Positions 1 through 9,705 of a stretch of DNA of 62,193 nucleotides are shown here, piece after piece. Every line of letters starts with the position of its first letter. Within the stretch, counting starts at the first letter, position 1. Made by a program: the position numbers and the translations under genes. Source of the DNA: Bacteroides caecigallinarum (GTDB lineage: Bacteria; Bacteroidota; Bacteroidia; Bacteroidales; Bacteroidaceae); NCBI RefSeq assembly GCF_016902295.1, contig NZ_JACJLQ010000021.1, positions 1 to 62,193 of the forward strand, read 5' to 3'. The notes below the pieces were generated by a model that was given only the letters and a program-made list of their open reading frames with translations, was not told the DNA's origin and did no database searches.

Positions 1-43
1 GGTTGCTCCTCAGCAGAGCCTACTTCCTCTTAACATCCTGATA

Positions 44-51
44 CAAAGATA
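44..51 (-). promoter_or_regulatory. possible leftward -7 box near the window edge
   Basis: On the minus strand this octamer reads TATCTTTG, matching the Bacteroidota -7 consensus TAnnTTTG. It would drive a gene lying off the left edge. No good -33 TTTG is seen 19 nt upstream, so this is a weak call. Confidence 0.25.
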
Positions 52-115
52 TAAAACTAAAGTTAATTAATAATGAATTATCCAACTTTGTTTGGATTTT
101 AAATGGAAAGGATAT

Positions 116-2701
116 ATGAAACATCATTTCTTTATAATAAGCTGCCTGATGCTGCTTTGTATTTGCAGCGCGGGATATGCCTATTCTCCGCGTGAAGTCA
201 TCAATCTGAACCGGGAATGGAAGTATATGCGCGGAGACTGCCGGGGAGCGGAGCAGACGGGATATGACGACAGCGGTTGGGAGCGTATCGGACTGCCCCA
301 TTCCTTCAGCATTCCGTACTTCATGTCGAGAGATTTCTACACAGGATACGGATGGTATCGCAAGCATGTCGCCTTTACGGAAAAGAATCTCTCGGGAAAA
401 ATCTTTATGGAGTTCGACGGCGTGTTTCAGGAGGCGGAGATATTTGTAAACGGAAAGTTCGTCGACCGCCATCGCGGGGGATATACCGGATTTTCAGTCG
501 ACATAACGGAGGCGGCGCAGGTGGGAGACAATCTGATTGCGGTGCGGGTAAACAATTTATGGCAGCCGACTCTTGCGCCGCGCGGCGGAGAACATGTATT
601 CAGTGGGGGAATATACCGGAATGTCCGGTTGGTATTGAAGTCGTCCACCTACATCAACTGGTACGGAACGTTTGTCACGACATCCGGACTGGACACGAGC
701 AACGGCGGATATGGGATTGTGAACGTTTCAACCGAGGTCAGGCATTCGGGAAACGATACTGACAACTTCCGTCTGGTATCCAATGTGCTGTCTCCCGACG
801 GCCGGATTATCGCATCAGCCGAGAAAGAGATAGAGATGAAGGGCAATACGGCTCAAACCGTAAAGCAGACGACGGAAAAGATTGAGAATCCCTGCCTGTG
901 GCATCCGTCACATCCGGTATTGTATAAGCTGGAGAGTCTGCTTTTCAAAGGCGACAAACTGATAGACCGGGATGAAACTTCGTTCGGCTTCCGCTGGTTT
1001 GAGTGGACAAAAGACCACGGCTTCTTTCTGAACGGGGAACATCTGTATTTTAAAGGAGTAAACGTACATCAAGACCAGGCCGGATGGGGCGATGCCGTAA
1101 CGGACGCCGCCGCACGCCGCGATGTGGCTCTGGTTAAGGAAGCGGGATTCGACATGATTCGCGGTTCGCATTATCCGCATTCCCCGGCATTCGCGAAGGC
1201 GTGCGATGAAGAAGGCGTGCTTTTCTGGTCGGAAGCTCCCTTTTGGGCCACGGCCGGAGAAAAGAAAGACGGGTATTGGACGGCAAGCGCCTATCCCGTC
1301 CGGCAGGAAGACTGCGATGCTTTTGAAGAAAATGTCCTGCAACAATTGGAGGAGATGATACGCATCCACCGAAACCATCCTTCCATCATTGCATGGAGCA
1401 TGTGTAACGAACCTTTTTTCACCACACCGGAAACGATGGACGGAGTAAGGAAACTGCTGAAGCGGATGGTAGACTATACGCATCTGCTTGATCCGACTCG
1501 ACCGGCCGGCATAGGCGGAGCACAGCGTCCGTTAGGAGAAGAACGGATTGATCTGATAGGCGACATCGTGGGATATAACGGCGACGGAGCCACTATCCTC
1601 GATTTCCAGCAGCCTCCCATACCGAGCATGGTGACGGAATACGGGAGCACAAACGCCGACCGCCCGGGCGAATACATCCCGGGATGGGGAGACCTGGAGA
1701 AGAATGACGCATGGAAAGGCGTGGAGTGGCGGAGCGGACAGGCCATCTGGTGCGGGTTCGACCACGGAAGCCTCTTTGGGGAAGGAATGGCCAAACTGGG
1801 CATAATCGACTATTTCCGCATCCCGAAGCGCTCCTGGTACTGGTACCGCAACGTTTATGCCGGTGTCAACCCTCCGGTATGGAGCGTATCGGGTACCCCG
1901 GCCAAGCTGAGACTGGAAGCATCGCGATATACCGATATCAAGGCCGACGGTACAGACGATGTTCATCTGACCGTGACAGTCCTCGACGAGGAAGGCAGGG
2001 AACTGAGCAATTCACCGGATGTAAAACTTACTCTGATATCGGGTCCGGGAGAGTTTCCTACCGGCGGCAGCATCCTGTTCGAGGCGGGAAGCGACATCCG
2101 CATCATGGACGGAAAGGCGGCGATAGCCTTCCGCTCCTATTATGCAGGCGAGTCCGTCATCGAAGCCACCTCACCGGGACTGGAGCCTGCCCGCATCAAG
2201 CTGACTTTTACCGGAGCACCGGCCTACAAAGAAGGGGTCACTCCGAAGGTGGCAGACCGTCCGTATGTTCCTTTCTCCTTGCAGAAAAAGGGGAAGATAC
2301 AGAGCTTCGGGCTGAACAATCCCGCATTCGCGAGCAGTGCTGCTGACGGACACTCCACAGGATATGCTGCCGACGGCAAGTTTGATACGTGGTGGGAACC
2401 CGAAAGTTCTGACCAAAATGTCTATTGGACGCTTGATACGGAACGTTCCCTGATGCTGAGTGAAGTCAGCATACGGTTCGCTTCTACAGACCGATACCAA
2501 TATAAGGTGGAAGTGTCAGAAGACAACAAGAATTGGATGCTGGTCTCAGACAAGACAGGCAACAAGAATCCGGTCGGATCGGACAAGATAAAACCCGAAA
2601 AGACGGTGAAGATGCACTATCTTCGCCTCAGCTTCCCCCAGACCGGGAAATATGTAACGCCGAAGCTTGCCGAGGTGGAAATTCTGGGACAATTGGATTA
2701 A
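116..2701 (+). CDS. secreted glycoside hydrolase family 2 enzyme with C-terminal F5/8-type (discoidin) domain
   Basis: Secreted retaining glycosidase of 861 residues, of the beta-galactosidase/beta-glucuronidase family. I chose the ATG at 116 because a signal peptide starts there (MKHHFF, hydrophobic core, SAGYA before Tyr); the longer frame from 92 begins with TTG and buries the signal. Order: GH2 sugar-binding jelly roll (about 25-190), Ig-like domain (about 195-295), TIM barrel (about 300-580) with acid/base Glu432 in SMCNEP and nucleophile Glu508 in VTEYG, Ig-like region (about 600-725), and a discoidin/CBM32-like domain (about 745-861, with WW-EP and YKVEVS-D-NW). Such proteins act on plant or host glycans in the periplasm or at the surface. 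Substrate cannot be told from sequence. No SusC/SusD genes are seen beside it. It is clearly richer in G+C than the genes after 4 kb. A hairpin terminator follows. Confidence 0.93.
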   Translation: MKHHFFIISCLMLLCICSAGYAYSPREVINLNREWKYMRGDCRGAEQTGYDDSGWERIGLPHSFSIPYFMSRDFYTGYGWYRKHVAFTEKNLSGKIFMEFDGVFQEAEIFVNGKFVDRHRGGYTGFSVDITEAAQVGDNLIAVRVNNLWQPTLAPRGGEHVFSGGIYRNVRLVLKSSTYINWYGTFVTTSGLDTSNGGYGIVNVSTEVRHSGNDTDNFRLVSNVLSPDGRIIASAEKEIEMKGNTAQTVKQTTEKIENPCLWHPSHPVLYKLESLLFKGDKLIDRDETSFGFRWFEWTKDHGFFLNGEHLYFKGVNVHQDQAGWGDAVTDAAARRDVALVKEAGFDMIRGSHYPHSPAFAKACDEEGVLFWSEAPFWATAGEKKDGYWTASAYPVRQEDCDAFEENVLQQLEEMIRIHRNHPSIIAWSMCNEPFFTTPETMDGVRKLLKRMVDYTHLLDPTRPAGIGGAQRPLGEERIDLIGDIVGYNGDGATILDFQQPPIPSMVTEYGSTNADRPGEYIPGWGDLEKNDAWKGVEWRSGQAIWCGFDHGSLFGEGMAKLGIIDYFRIPKRSWYWYRNVYAGVNPPVWSVSGTPAKLRLEASRYTDIKADGTDDVHLTVTVLDEEGRELSNSPDVKLTLISGPGEFPTGGSILFEAGSDIRIMDGKAAIAFRSYYAGESVIEATSPGLEPARIKLTFTGAPAYKEGVTPKVADRPYVPFSLQKKGKIQSFGLNNPAFASSAADGHSTGYAADGKFDTWWEPESSDQNVYWTLDTERSLMLSEVSIRFASTDRYQYKVEVSEDNKNWMLVSDKTGNKNPVGSDKIKPEKTVKMHYLRLSFPQTGKYVTPKLAEVEILGQLD

Positions 2702-2801
2702 GCAGGTTTGGACAGCATCCGCCTGCGCGATGATGCGGTCAGAACAGATTTTTGACCGTAACAAGAATTTTCTCATGTCCGACGGACTGAACGGAAACAG
2801 A

Positions 2802-2843
2802 AAAGAGTCTTGCTCTGGGATGCCCTCAAGAGCAAGACTCTTT
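2802..2843. terminator. bidirectional hairpin terminator after the GH2 gene
   Basis: A perfect 15-bp stem, AAAGAGTCTTGCTCT at 2802-2816 and its reverse complement at 2829-2843, with a 12-nt loop. It lies between the GH2 stop and the end of a minus-strand gene fragment, so it can serve both. Confidence 0.85.
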
Positions 2844-2850
2844 CCTGTTT

Positions 2851-3090
2851 TCAGTCAATCTGCAAGCTGATGTCCTTGCCTTCCGCAACAATCAGCAGTT
2901 CTTTCCGTTCCGCATCATACTGCCAGTCGGCCGCATCCTTTACCGAGGACACGGCAGGCATATTCCGCAATATAAAGGCATAGCGGGATGAACGGTCGGA
3001 TTTCAGTCGGAGCTCACCCTTAGCTTCATCAAAAGAGACCGTGCAATCGTAATATTCCGTACCGTCGCCCTGCGGCAGATTGAAGGGCTG
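2851..3090 (-). pseudogene. C-terminal fragment of an unrecognised protein
   Basis: About 80 codons of open minus-strand frame ending in TAA at 2851, with natural-looking protein sequence (QPFNLPQGDGTEYY near the break, KDISLQID at the end). The same frame stays open to 3270, but beyond about 3090 it runs antisense to a histidine-kinase ATPase domain, so that part is not its own. The piece is therefore the tail of a larger gene whose N-terminal part has been lost. The strand-rich, charged end resembles the last domain of some secreted glycosidases, but I do not recognise the family and assign no function. It stops just before the terminator shared with the GH2 gene. Confidence 0.55.
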
Positions 3091-3108
3091 CGTCTGATAC
3101 CGGACAAT

Positions 3109-3480
3109 GTGGCCTTTACCCGCCAGATAGAGCCGGAAGACCTTATGGTATATGCCGACCCGAACCTGATTCGCCAGGTTCTCATCAATCTGTTCAAGAA
3201 TGCGATGCAGGCCATCGGCACGGACAGAGGGCGCATCCACATCCGTGCATACAGTGCGGCCGATGAGCATGTGTTCGTTTATGTGAGCAATGACGGGCCG
3301 GTCATCCCGGAAGGTGAGGCGGAAGAGATTTTTGTTCCTTTCTTTACGACCAAGAAAGAGGGAAGCGGCATCGGCCTGTCCCTTTCCCGTCAGATTATGA
3401 AGCTGTCGGGCGGAAGCATCAGCCTGCTGCGGGCCGGAACGAACGGGTGGAACACGACGTTTGTGATGGAATTTGAGTGA
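3109..3480 (+). pseudogene. histidine kinase, C-terminal ATPase domain only
   Basis: Encodes only the HATPase_c part of a sensor kinase: N box (NLFKNAMQAI), degenerate G1 region (SNDGPVIPEGEAEEIF), F box (VPFFTTKK) and G2 box (GSGIGLSLSRQIM), ending naturally in VMEFE. The sensor, membrane segments and the His-containing DHp helix are all missing. The frame stays open upstream through a kinase-like stretch (LRQIEGLRLIPDN, from about 3070) and then merges with sequence antisense to the preceding fragment. The first possible start, GTG at 3109, would give a kinase with no phospho-acceptor histidine. I read it as a gene remnant. A response-regulator or kinase output partner is not present nearby. 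Confidence 0.75.
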
Positions 3481-3546
3481 AAGTGCGGCTTGTGTTTCGC
3501 GGCGCGACGGGGGATAAGAGATTTTTGGTCTTGTCCGGAAAAGATT

Positions 3547-3975
3547 CTAATGCCCGGAAGCCATACATTTCGTCAGTATGAAAATCAAGAGCGGCAGGTA
3601 ATCGCGCAGGTCTTTGCGCAGCTGTTTCAGCGCCTGCTGCATGCGGTAGTCCACTGTCTTGGTGGGGATGTTGAGCTGTTCCGCTATCTCGCGGTAGGTT
3701 TTCTCCTTGAAACGGTGCATGATGAATACTTCCCGGTAAGATTCCGGCAGTGCGTCGACGGCCTCTTTGATTCGTCTGGAAAGTTCCTGAAACTGATAAA
3801 AGTCGGCATCTTCCATCATCTCCTGCATTTCGTTGAAGAAGCGAGTGTCTGCCATGCCCTTTATTTCGTTGCGTTTGATTTGGTTTAGCGCCCTTCGGTA
3901 CACGCATTTCAGCAGATAGCTGCTTAAAGAAGAGTTTATCACATGGCTGTCGCGATGTTCCCATAACCATATCAT
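3547..3975 (-). pseudogene. ECF (RpoE-type) sigma factor lacking its N-terminus
   Basis: Codes for 142 residues with the end of sigma region 2 (MIWLWEHR, then a helix with CVYRRALNQIKRNE) and a full region 4 helix-turn-helix (LPESYREVFIMHRF, TYREIAEQLNIPTKTV, QALKQLRKDL), closing with a hydrophobic tail. Family members are usually about 170-190 residues, so roughly 40-50 N-terminal residues (region 2.1-2.2, core-polymerase contact) are missing. The frame is open upstream of 3975 but has no further ATG before a stop near 4050, and that upstream sequence is not sigma-like. No FecR-type anti-sigma gene adjoins. It is probably a truncated, inactive copy; a short functional form cannot be excluded. 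Confidence 0.7.
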
Positions 3976-4030
3976 CGTTTCTTCGGCATGGATGCAAATA
4001 TAATCATTTTTTCGCTTTCGGGGAAATATA

Positions 4031-4076
4031 AAAACAACGCATGAATAACATCTTTATGAAATTCATGCGTTGTTTT
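4031..4076. terminator. second hairpin downstream of groEL
   Basis: Perfect 16-bp stem, AAAACAACGCATGAAT at 4031-4046 and its complement at 4061-4076, loop 14 nt, with T-runs on both sides. In the minus direction it is followed by TTTTTATATTT. It lies just upstream of the truncated sigma gene and marks the end of the groEL-type sequence. Confidence 0.85.
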
Positions 4077-4114
4077 GTCTTTATTCCAGAATGAATAATG
4101 TTATATTAAATATA

Positions 4115-4148
4115 AGACTCCTGCCAAACATCAGTCCGACAGGAGTCT
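4115..4148 (-). terminator. first hairpin downstream of groEL
   Basis: Nine-bp stem (AGACTCCTG and CAGGAGTCT) separated by 16 nt, 35 nt after the groEL stop, followed on the minus strand by an AT-rich stretch. With the hairpin at 4031-4076 it forms a tandem terminator for the groES-groEL operon. Confidence 0.7.
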
Positions 4149-4182
4149 AATATCAATATTTTATGTGATTAAAAGGGGAAGA

Positions 4183-5936
<1,754 letters not shown>

Positions 5937-5938
5937 TA

Positions 5939-6211
5939 TTATTCCACTACAGCGAGTACGTCACTCTGACGCATCATCAGGTATTTTACACCTTCGTGTT
6001 CAATTTCAGTACCGGAATATTTTCCATATAAAACAGTATCATTAACTTTCAATACCATTTCTTCGTCTTTAGTACCGTTGCCTACCGCAATTACTTTACC
6101 TTGTAATGGTTTTTCTTTTGCTGTATCAGGTATGATGATACCGCCGATAGTTTTTTCTTCTGCCGGAGCAGGAAGAATCAGAACTCTGTCTGCTAATGGT
6201 TTAATAGTCAT
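5939..6211 (-). CDS. groES: co-chaperonin GroES (10 kDa)
   Basis: Forms the heptameric lid of the GroEL chamber in the cytoplasm. The 90-residue product has the family core [16 protein letters not shown], the mobile-loop region ([18 protein letters not shown], where the IGGIIIP segment docks to GroEL) and the beta-barrel end ([16 protein letters not shown]). It is the first gene of the groES-groEL operon. A TAAATTTG -7 box lies about 77 nt upstream. No CIRCE element is visible between 6212 and 6300. Confidence 0.97.
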   Translation of the reverse strand: MTIKPLADRVLILPAPAEEKTIGGIIIPDTAKEKPLQGKVIAVGNGTKDEEMVLKVNDTVLYGKYSGTEIEHEGVKYLMMRQSDVLAVVE

Positions 6212-6287
6212 AATTGTATATTTTTTATTGTTATTGTCTTTAATATATATTGTCTTTCGACGTTAGTCACAACTACCAAAACCGTGC

Positions 6288-6313
6288 CAAATTTATAATC
6301 TGTCATATTGACA
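6288..6313 (-). promoter_or_regulatory. groES-groEL promoter with overlapping palindrome
   Basis: Minus-strand TAAATTTG at 6288-6295 fits the Bacteroidota -7 consensus. Just upstream, at 6301-6313, is a short palindrome, TGTCA-TAT-TGACA, in the region between -10 and -33. That is where a regulator could block or help polymerase. Which factor binds is unknown. Confidence 0.5.
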
Positions 6314-6380
6314 TAATATCTCTTCATAAAGCATATATAACACTGACATATAATCAGTCGTGAAACATATTTATATTGCT

Positions 6381-6414
6381 AAATATCCTGTTGTTCTAAA
6401 ACGGCAGGATATTT
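6381..6414 (-). terminator. terminator of the Crp/Fnr-type gene
   Basis: Ten-bp stem AAATATCCTG / CAGGATATTT with a 14-nt loop, directly after the stop of the minus-strand regulator gene. The outer A/T pairs provide a short U-run. Confidence 0.75.
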
Positions 6415-6422
6415 TTCCTAAC

Positions 6423-7052
6423 TCACGATTTTAACAATCTATACCCTTCTTCTGTCTTTATCAATACACCTTCCTCAACCATAGCCGACAACGTGCGCGA
6501 CAGCGACGGGCGTGCCACTCCCATTATAAAGGCCACATCCTGAATATTGGTTATTACAGCATTACGCTGCAGATAGCTTACAATTCTTGTACTCATATTC
6601 TGTAAGGCAAACTCATTCAGTTTACGACTCAGAAAGACACTCCTGTCTGATATCTGACGTAGAAAATTTCTCAGAAGAGCATCGTCAGTTTCCATCATCT
6701 TAAGAAAATCATCTTTCGACAGAGACCATATTATGACTTCATCCTCGGCCTGCAGTGTCACCGGAAATCTGTTTTCAGTACCGTAAATAAATGCAGGCGC
6801 CAGCATTTCAGGAGCCGAAAGATGTTCAATAACTATTTCCTTTCCATCGGCATTCGTCATTTTGGCAAGCAGTGTACCCTGACACAACAGCGACAATGAT
6901 TTACACAAGCTATCCTGAAGAACGACAATATCGCCTTTCTTGTACGAAGAAATCTTATTGGAAGCATTCTTCAGAAATTCCGCTATCCCATCTTTGTTTA
7001 CTCCTTCAAAAAGAGTGAAATCCAATATGTCATAAAATCGTCCCATATACAT
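6423..7052 (-). CDS. Crp/Fnr-family transcriptional regulator
   Basis: A 209-residue one-component regulator. Residues about 15-120 form the cyclic-nucleotide-binding-type beta barrel (YKKGDIVVLQDSLCKSL through EHLSAPEMLAPA). A long dimer helix covers about 125-155, and the C-terminus is a winged HTH (IQDVAFIMGVARPSLSRTLSAM, about 170-192). The barrel lacks the Arg-containing phosphate-binding cassette of true cAMP-binding CRP and has no N-terminal Cys cluster of FNR, so the ligand is not evident. In Bacteroidales such proteins often lie near hcp or redox genes; here the neighbours are groES and a BlaI-type repressor. Either of two ATGs (7052 or 7046) could be the start. It is monocistronic, with its own terminator. 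Confidence 0.85.
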   Translation of the reverse strand: MYMGRFYDILDFTLFEGVNKDGIAEFLKNASNKISSYKKGDIVVLQDSLCKSLSLLCQGTLLAKMTNADGKEIVIEHLSAPEMLAPAFIYGTENRFPVTLQAEDEVIIWSLSKDDFLKMMETDDALLRNFLRQISDRSVFLSRKLNEFALQNMSTRIVSYLQRNAVITNIQDVAFIMGVARPSLSRTLSAMVEEGVLIKTEEGYRLLKS

Positions 7053-7232
7053 ATATATTAATCATTTTTATCAGTCATTGTAACATCTGTTACGTAATAA
7101 CTCCCGCGTAAAAATAATAACAATCCTATTAGCCACAAATTCAAATCACATTAATTATAACTGTATGAGGATATATTTTATATTGACAGGAAACGACATT
7201 TACCGGTATTAATCATCTTTAACTATAAAAAT

Positions 7233-7246
7233 TAGTTGAGCAACTA
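7233..7246. promoter_or_regulatory. palindromic operator upstream of the BlaI-type gene
   Basis: TAGTTGAGCAACTA is a perfect 14-bp palindrome 47 nt before the blaI-like start. A second half-site (TAGTTAC) lies at 7254-7260, next to ACTTTG, which looks like the end of a -7 box. The position suits autorepression by the dimeric repressor encoded just downstream; binding is inferred. Confidence 0.55.
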
Positions 7247-7293
7247 TATTTTTTAGTTACTTTGTCACAAACGAAAATCTAAAGCAAAGCCTT

Positions 7294-7659
7294 ATGAAAA
7301 AACTGACATCAAAAGAAGAGGAAATCATGGAACTTTTCTGGGAAAAAGGTCCATTGTTCGTGAAAGAGCTCCTTTCATTTTATGACGAACCGAAACCGCA
7401 TATTAACACACTGTCAACAATTGTACGCGGATTGGAAGACAAAGGGTATATAGGCCATAAGGCATACGGAAATACATTCCAGTATTATGCCACTGTGAGC
7501 CGAAATGATTTCAGCACCAGCACATTAAAAAATGTAATTAGCAAATATTTCAATAATTCCTACCTTAATGTAGTATCTTCCTTAGTTAAGGAAGAAGACA
7601 TATCAATTGACGAGCTTAAAGAACTTATAAAGAAAGTTGAAGAAGAGAACAGGAAATAA
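7294..7659 (+). CDS. BlaI/MecI/CopY-family repressor
   Basis: A 121-residue dimeric winged-helix repressor. The N-terminal domain starts MKKLTSKEEEIMELFWEKGP and has the recognition region around HINTLSTIVRGLEDKGYI; the helical C-terminal half (STLKNVISKYF to the end) is the dimerisation arm that carries the cleavage site in BlaI. It is followed after 25 nt by a BlaR1-like M56 membrane peptidase, the standard pairing in which the peptidase inactivates the repressor when it senses a signal. The 14-bp palindrome upstream is the likely operator. No beta-lactamase gene is nearby, so the signal is probably not a beta-lactam. Confidence 0.92.
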   Translation: MKKLTSKEEEIMELFWEKGPLFVKELLSFYDEPKPHINTLSTIVRGLEDKGYIGHKAYGNTFQYYATVSRNDFSTSTLKNVISKYFNNSYLNVVSSLVKEEDISIDELKELIKKVEEENRK

Positions 7660-7684
7660 GCAATGATAGAAAAAGTTTAATAAT

Positions 7685-9697
7685 ATGGGAACACTACTTA
7701 TATATATACTGAAATCGGCTGTTTGTCTGGCAGTATTCTATCTGTTCTACAAACTGCTGATGAGTCGCGAAACTTTTCATCGTTTCAATCGTTTCTCTCT
7801 TCTTGGCTTGATGATTATATGTTCCATAATTCCTTTCGCAAAGATAAGTATGGATACCCCGGATGAAACTGTTCAGGTTGAAATATCTATGGACGAGTCA
7901 CTGATGATGCCTGTCATGGTCGATGAAAATATAGCAACAGAAGCCAGTGATATCTCTACGATGGAATATATCACCACATTTGCAGCCATCATATACATCA
8001 CCGGAATTCTGTTCTTTGCCGTAAAAGAGATTTTACAGTTCATAAAAGTGCTGAACATAACGCACAAGGGTAAAGAGGAAGATATCAGTCTGTATGTAAA
8101 AGATAATACCGGAAACATAAGACTGATAGTGACAGACGAAAAAATATCACCTTTCAGCTGGATGAACCGTATAGTTATATCACGTACCGACCTGAAAGAA
8201 AACGGGAAAGAGATATTATGTCACGAAATGGCACACATATCCAACCATCATTCCATCGACCTTATTCTGGCAGATATATGCATACTCCTGCAATGGTTCA
8301 ACCCGGCATCATGGCTTATAAAATCGGAACTTCAGAACGTACATGAATTTGAAGCCGACGAAACAGTAATAAGAAACGGAATAGACGCAAAGAATTATCA
8401 ATTATTATTAATAAAAAAAGCTGTCGGCTCAAGGCTCTACTCAATCGCCAACAGCTTTAATCACAGTAAACTTAAAAAACGTATCACTATGATGATGAAA
8501 AAGAAATCCAGCCCATGGGCACGCGCGAAGTATCTCTACGTACTTCCACTGGCAGCTGTAGCAGTTGCCGCCTTTGCCCATCCTGAAATCTCAAAATTAA
8601 GTGACGAGATTTCAAGTGTCAAAGTTAATGATTTTTCGGCAATTACGAAAAATCATGAGGTAGAAAACACTTATTCCAAACCTAACGGACTTATTCTGGT
8701 GAAAGGTACAGTAGTTGACGATGCCACCGGAAAAGCGATAAGGGGAGCCAGCATCCTGGAAAGAGGTACTACAAACGGAACGATCTCAGATGAGAACGGA
8801 GATTTCACATTACGAACTACAGAAAACTCCGTAATAATAATTTCATTCATCGGGAAACAGACTTATACTTTCATAGCGTCGGAAATGGAAATAAAAGGAT
8901 TAAAAAATAACCCCATAAAGCTTAAGGACGATGTGCAGAATATGGACGAGATAGTTGTAGTGGGATATGAACCGGCCGAGCAACCAAAGAAAGAAGAAAA
9001 AGTTCAGCAGAAAGCCGGAAATGAGGAGGAAGTATTCATAGTAGTGGAACAGATGCCTGAATTCCCCGGTGGCATGTCCGAATGCTTAAAATATATAGCC
9101 CGCAACATCAAATATCCTACACTTGCACAGGAAGCAAAAATTGAAGGACGTGTAATAGTCAGATTCGTTGTAGGTATAGACGGATACACATCAAACTTCG
9201 AGATTCTACACAGTGTATGTCCGGCCTTAGATGCGGAAGCCATCAGAGTTTTGGCACAAATGCCTAAATGGAAACCTGGCATGCAAAGGGGTGTTGCTGT
9301 TCCTGTGAAATACACCGTTCCTGTAACCTTTAAACTTGAAAAACAAAATACGCCCCAAACGCAAACCATTAAAAGTAATCCGGTTATGCCCGGAAACGTA
9401 AGTTTCAACAAGTCATTGGAGAATGTCCTGATTGTTATAGACGAGAAAGTGGCATCACAGCAAGAATTCAGTGCCTTGAAACCTCAAAACATTGAAAGCA
9501 TACATGTCATAAAAGAAGAGAACAAGGCACAGGAGATATTCCGTAAATACGGTGTATTCGACAAGAAAGAAGGAGTGATAATTATTAAGACGAAAGTATG
9601 GAACGAAGAACCCACAGTAACTCTTAGCGTTGACAAAATGGACAATAAAATAGCAAAAATAATAAAAGACAAGCTGATTAACGACTACAAAAAATAG
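7685..9697 (+). CDS. BlaR1-like M56 membrane peptidase with CarboxypepD_reg and TonB C-terminal domains
   Basis: A 670-residue inner-membrane sensor peptidase. Membrane helices lie at about 5-25, 36-52 and 95-117, then a cytosolic zinc site HEMAH at 180-184 with a downstream HEFEADE (third-ligand region) and another membrane segment near 285-300. Beyond it there is no penicillin-binding sensor domain as in BlaR1. Instead there is a CarboxypepD_reg-like beta domain (about 345-415, VKGTVVDDATGKAIRGASI), a TonB C-terminal domain (about 460-550, FPGGMSECLKYIARNIKYP to VPVTFKLE) and a tail that looks like a TonB-receptor plug fragment (ESIHVIKEENKAQEIF, VIIIKTK). This arrangement is common in Bacteroidota. 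It is co-transcribed with the repressor gene. What it senses is unknown. Confidence 0.88.
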   Translation: MGTLLIYILKSAVCLAVFYLFYKLLMSRETFHRFNRFSLLGLMIICSIIPFAKISMDTPDETVQVEISMDESLMMPVMVDENIATEASDISTMEYITTFAAIIYITGILFFAVKEILQFIKVLNITHKGKEEDISLYVKDNTGNIRLIVTDEKISPFSWMNRIVISRTDLKENGKEILCHEMAHISNHHSIDLILADICILLQWFNPASWLIKSELQNVHEFEADETVIRNGIDAKNYQLLLIKKAVGSRLYSIANSFNHSKLKKRITMMMKKKSSPWARAKYLYVLPLAAVAVAAFAHPEISKLSDEISSVKVNDFSAITKNHEVENTYSKPNGLILVKGTVVDDATGKAIRGASILERGTTNGTISDENGDFTLRTTENSVIIISFIGKQTYTFIASEMEIKGLKNNPIKLKDDVQNMDEIVVVGYEPAEQPKKEEKVQQKAGNEEEVFIVVEQMPEFPGGMSECLKYIARNIKYPTLAQEAKIEGRVIVRFVVGIDGYTSNFEILHSVCPALDAEAIRVLAQMPKWKPGMQRGVAVPVKYTVPVTFKLEKQNTPQTQTIKSNPVMPGNVSFNKSLENVLIVIDEKVASQQEFSALKPQNIESIHVIKEENKAQEIFRKYGVFDKKEGVIIIKTKVWNEEPTVTLSVDKMDNKIAKIIKDKLINDYKK

Positions 9698-9705
9698 GCT
9701 AATAA

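Noticed and set aside
908..1483. 191-codon minus-strand frame inside the GH2 gene
   Set aside because: Antisense shadow of a G+C-rich gene; no start context and no protein-like pattern.
1711..2346. 211-codon plus-strand frame inside the GH2 gene
   Set aside because: Second frame of the same gene; Arg/Gly-rich composition typical of a shifted frame in G+C-rich DNA.
3109..3480. Short plus-strand frame as a complete anti-sigma-type ATPase kinase
   Set aside because: The boxes match sensor histidine kinases rather than SpoIIAB/RsbW, and the upstream sequence continues in kinase style up to a break.
3419..3997. 192-codon minus-strand frame over the sigma-factor fragment
   Set aside because: It lies in the wrong frame for the recognisable sigma region 4, and its sequence is His/Gln/Arg-rich noise.
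7685..9697. M56 gene as an antibiotic-resistance BlaR1
   Set aside because: The penicillin-binding sensor domain is absent and no beta-lactamase gene is near.
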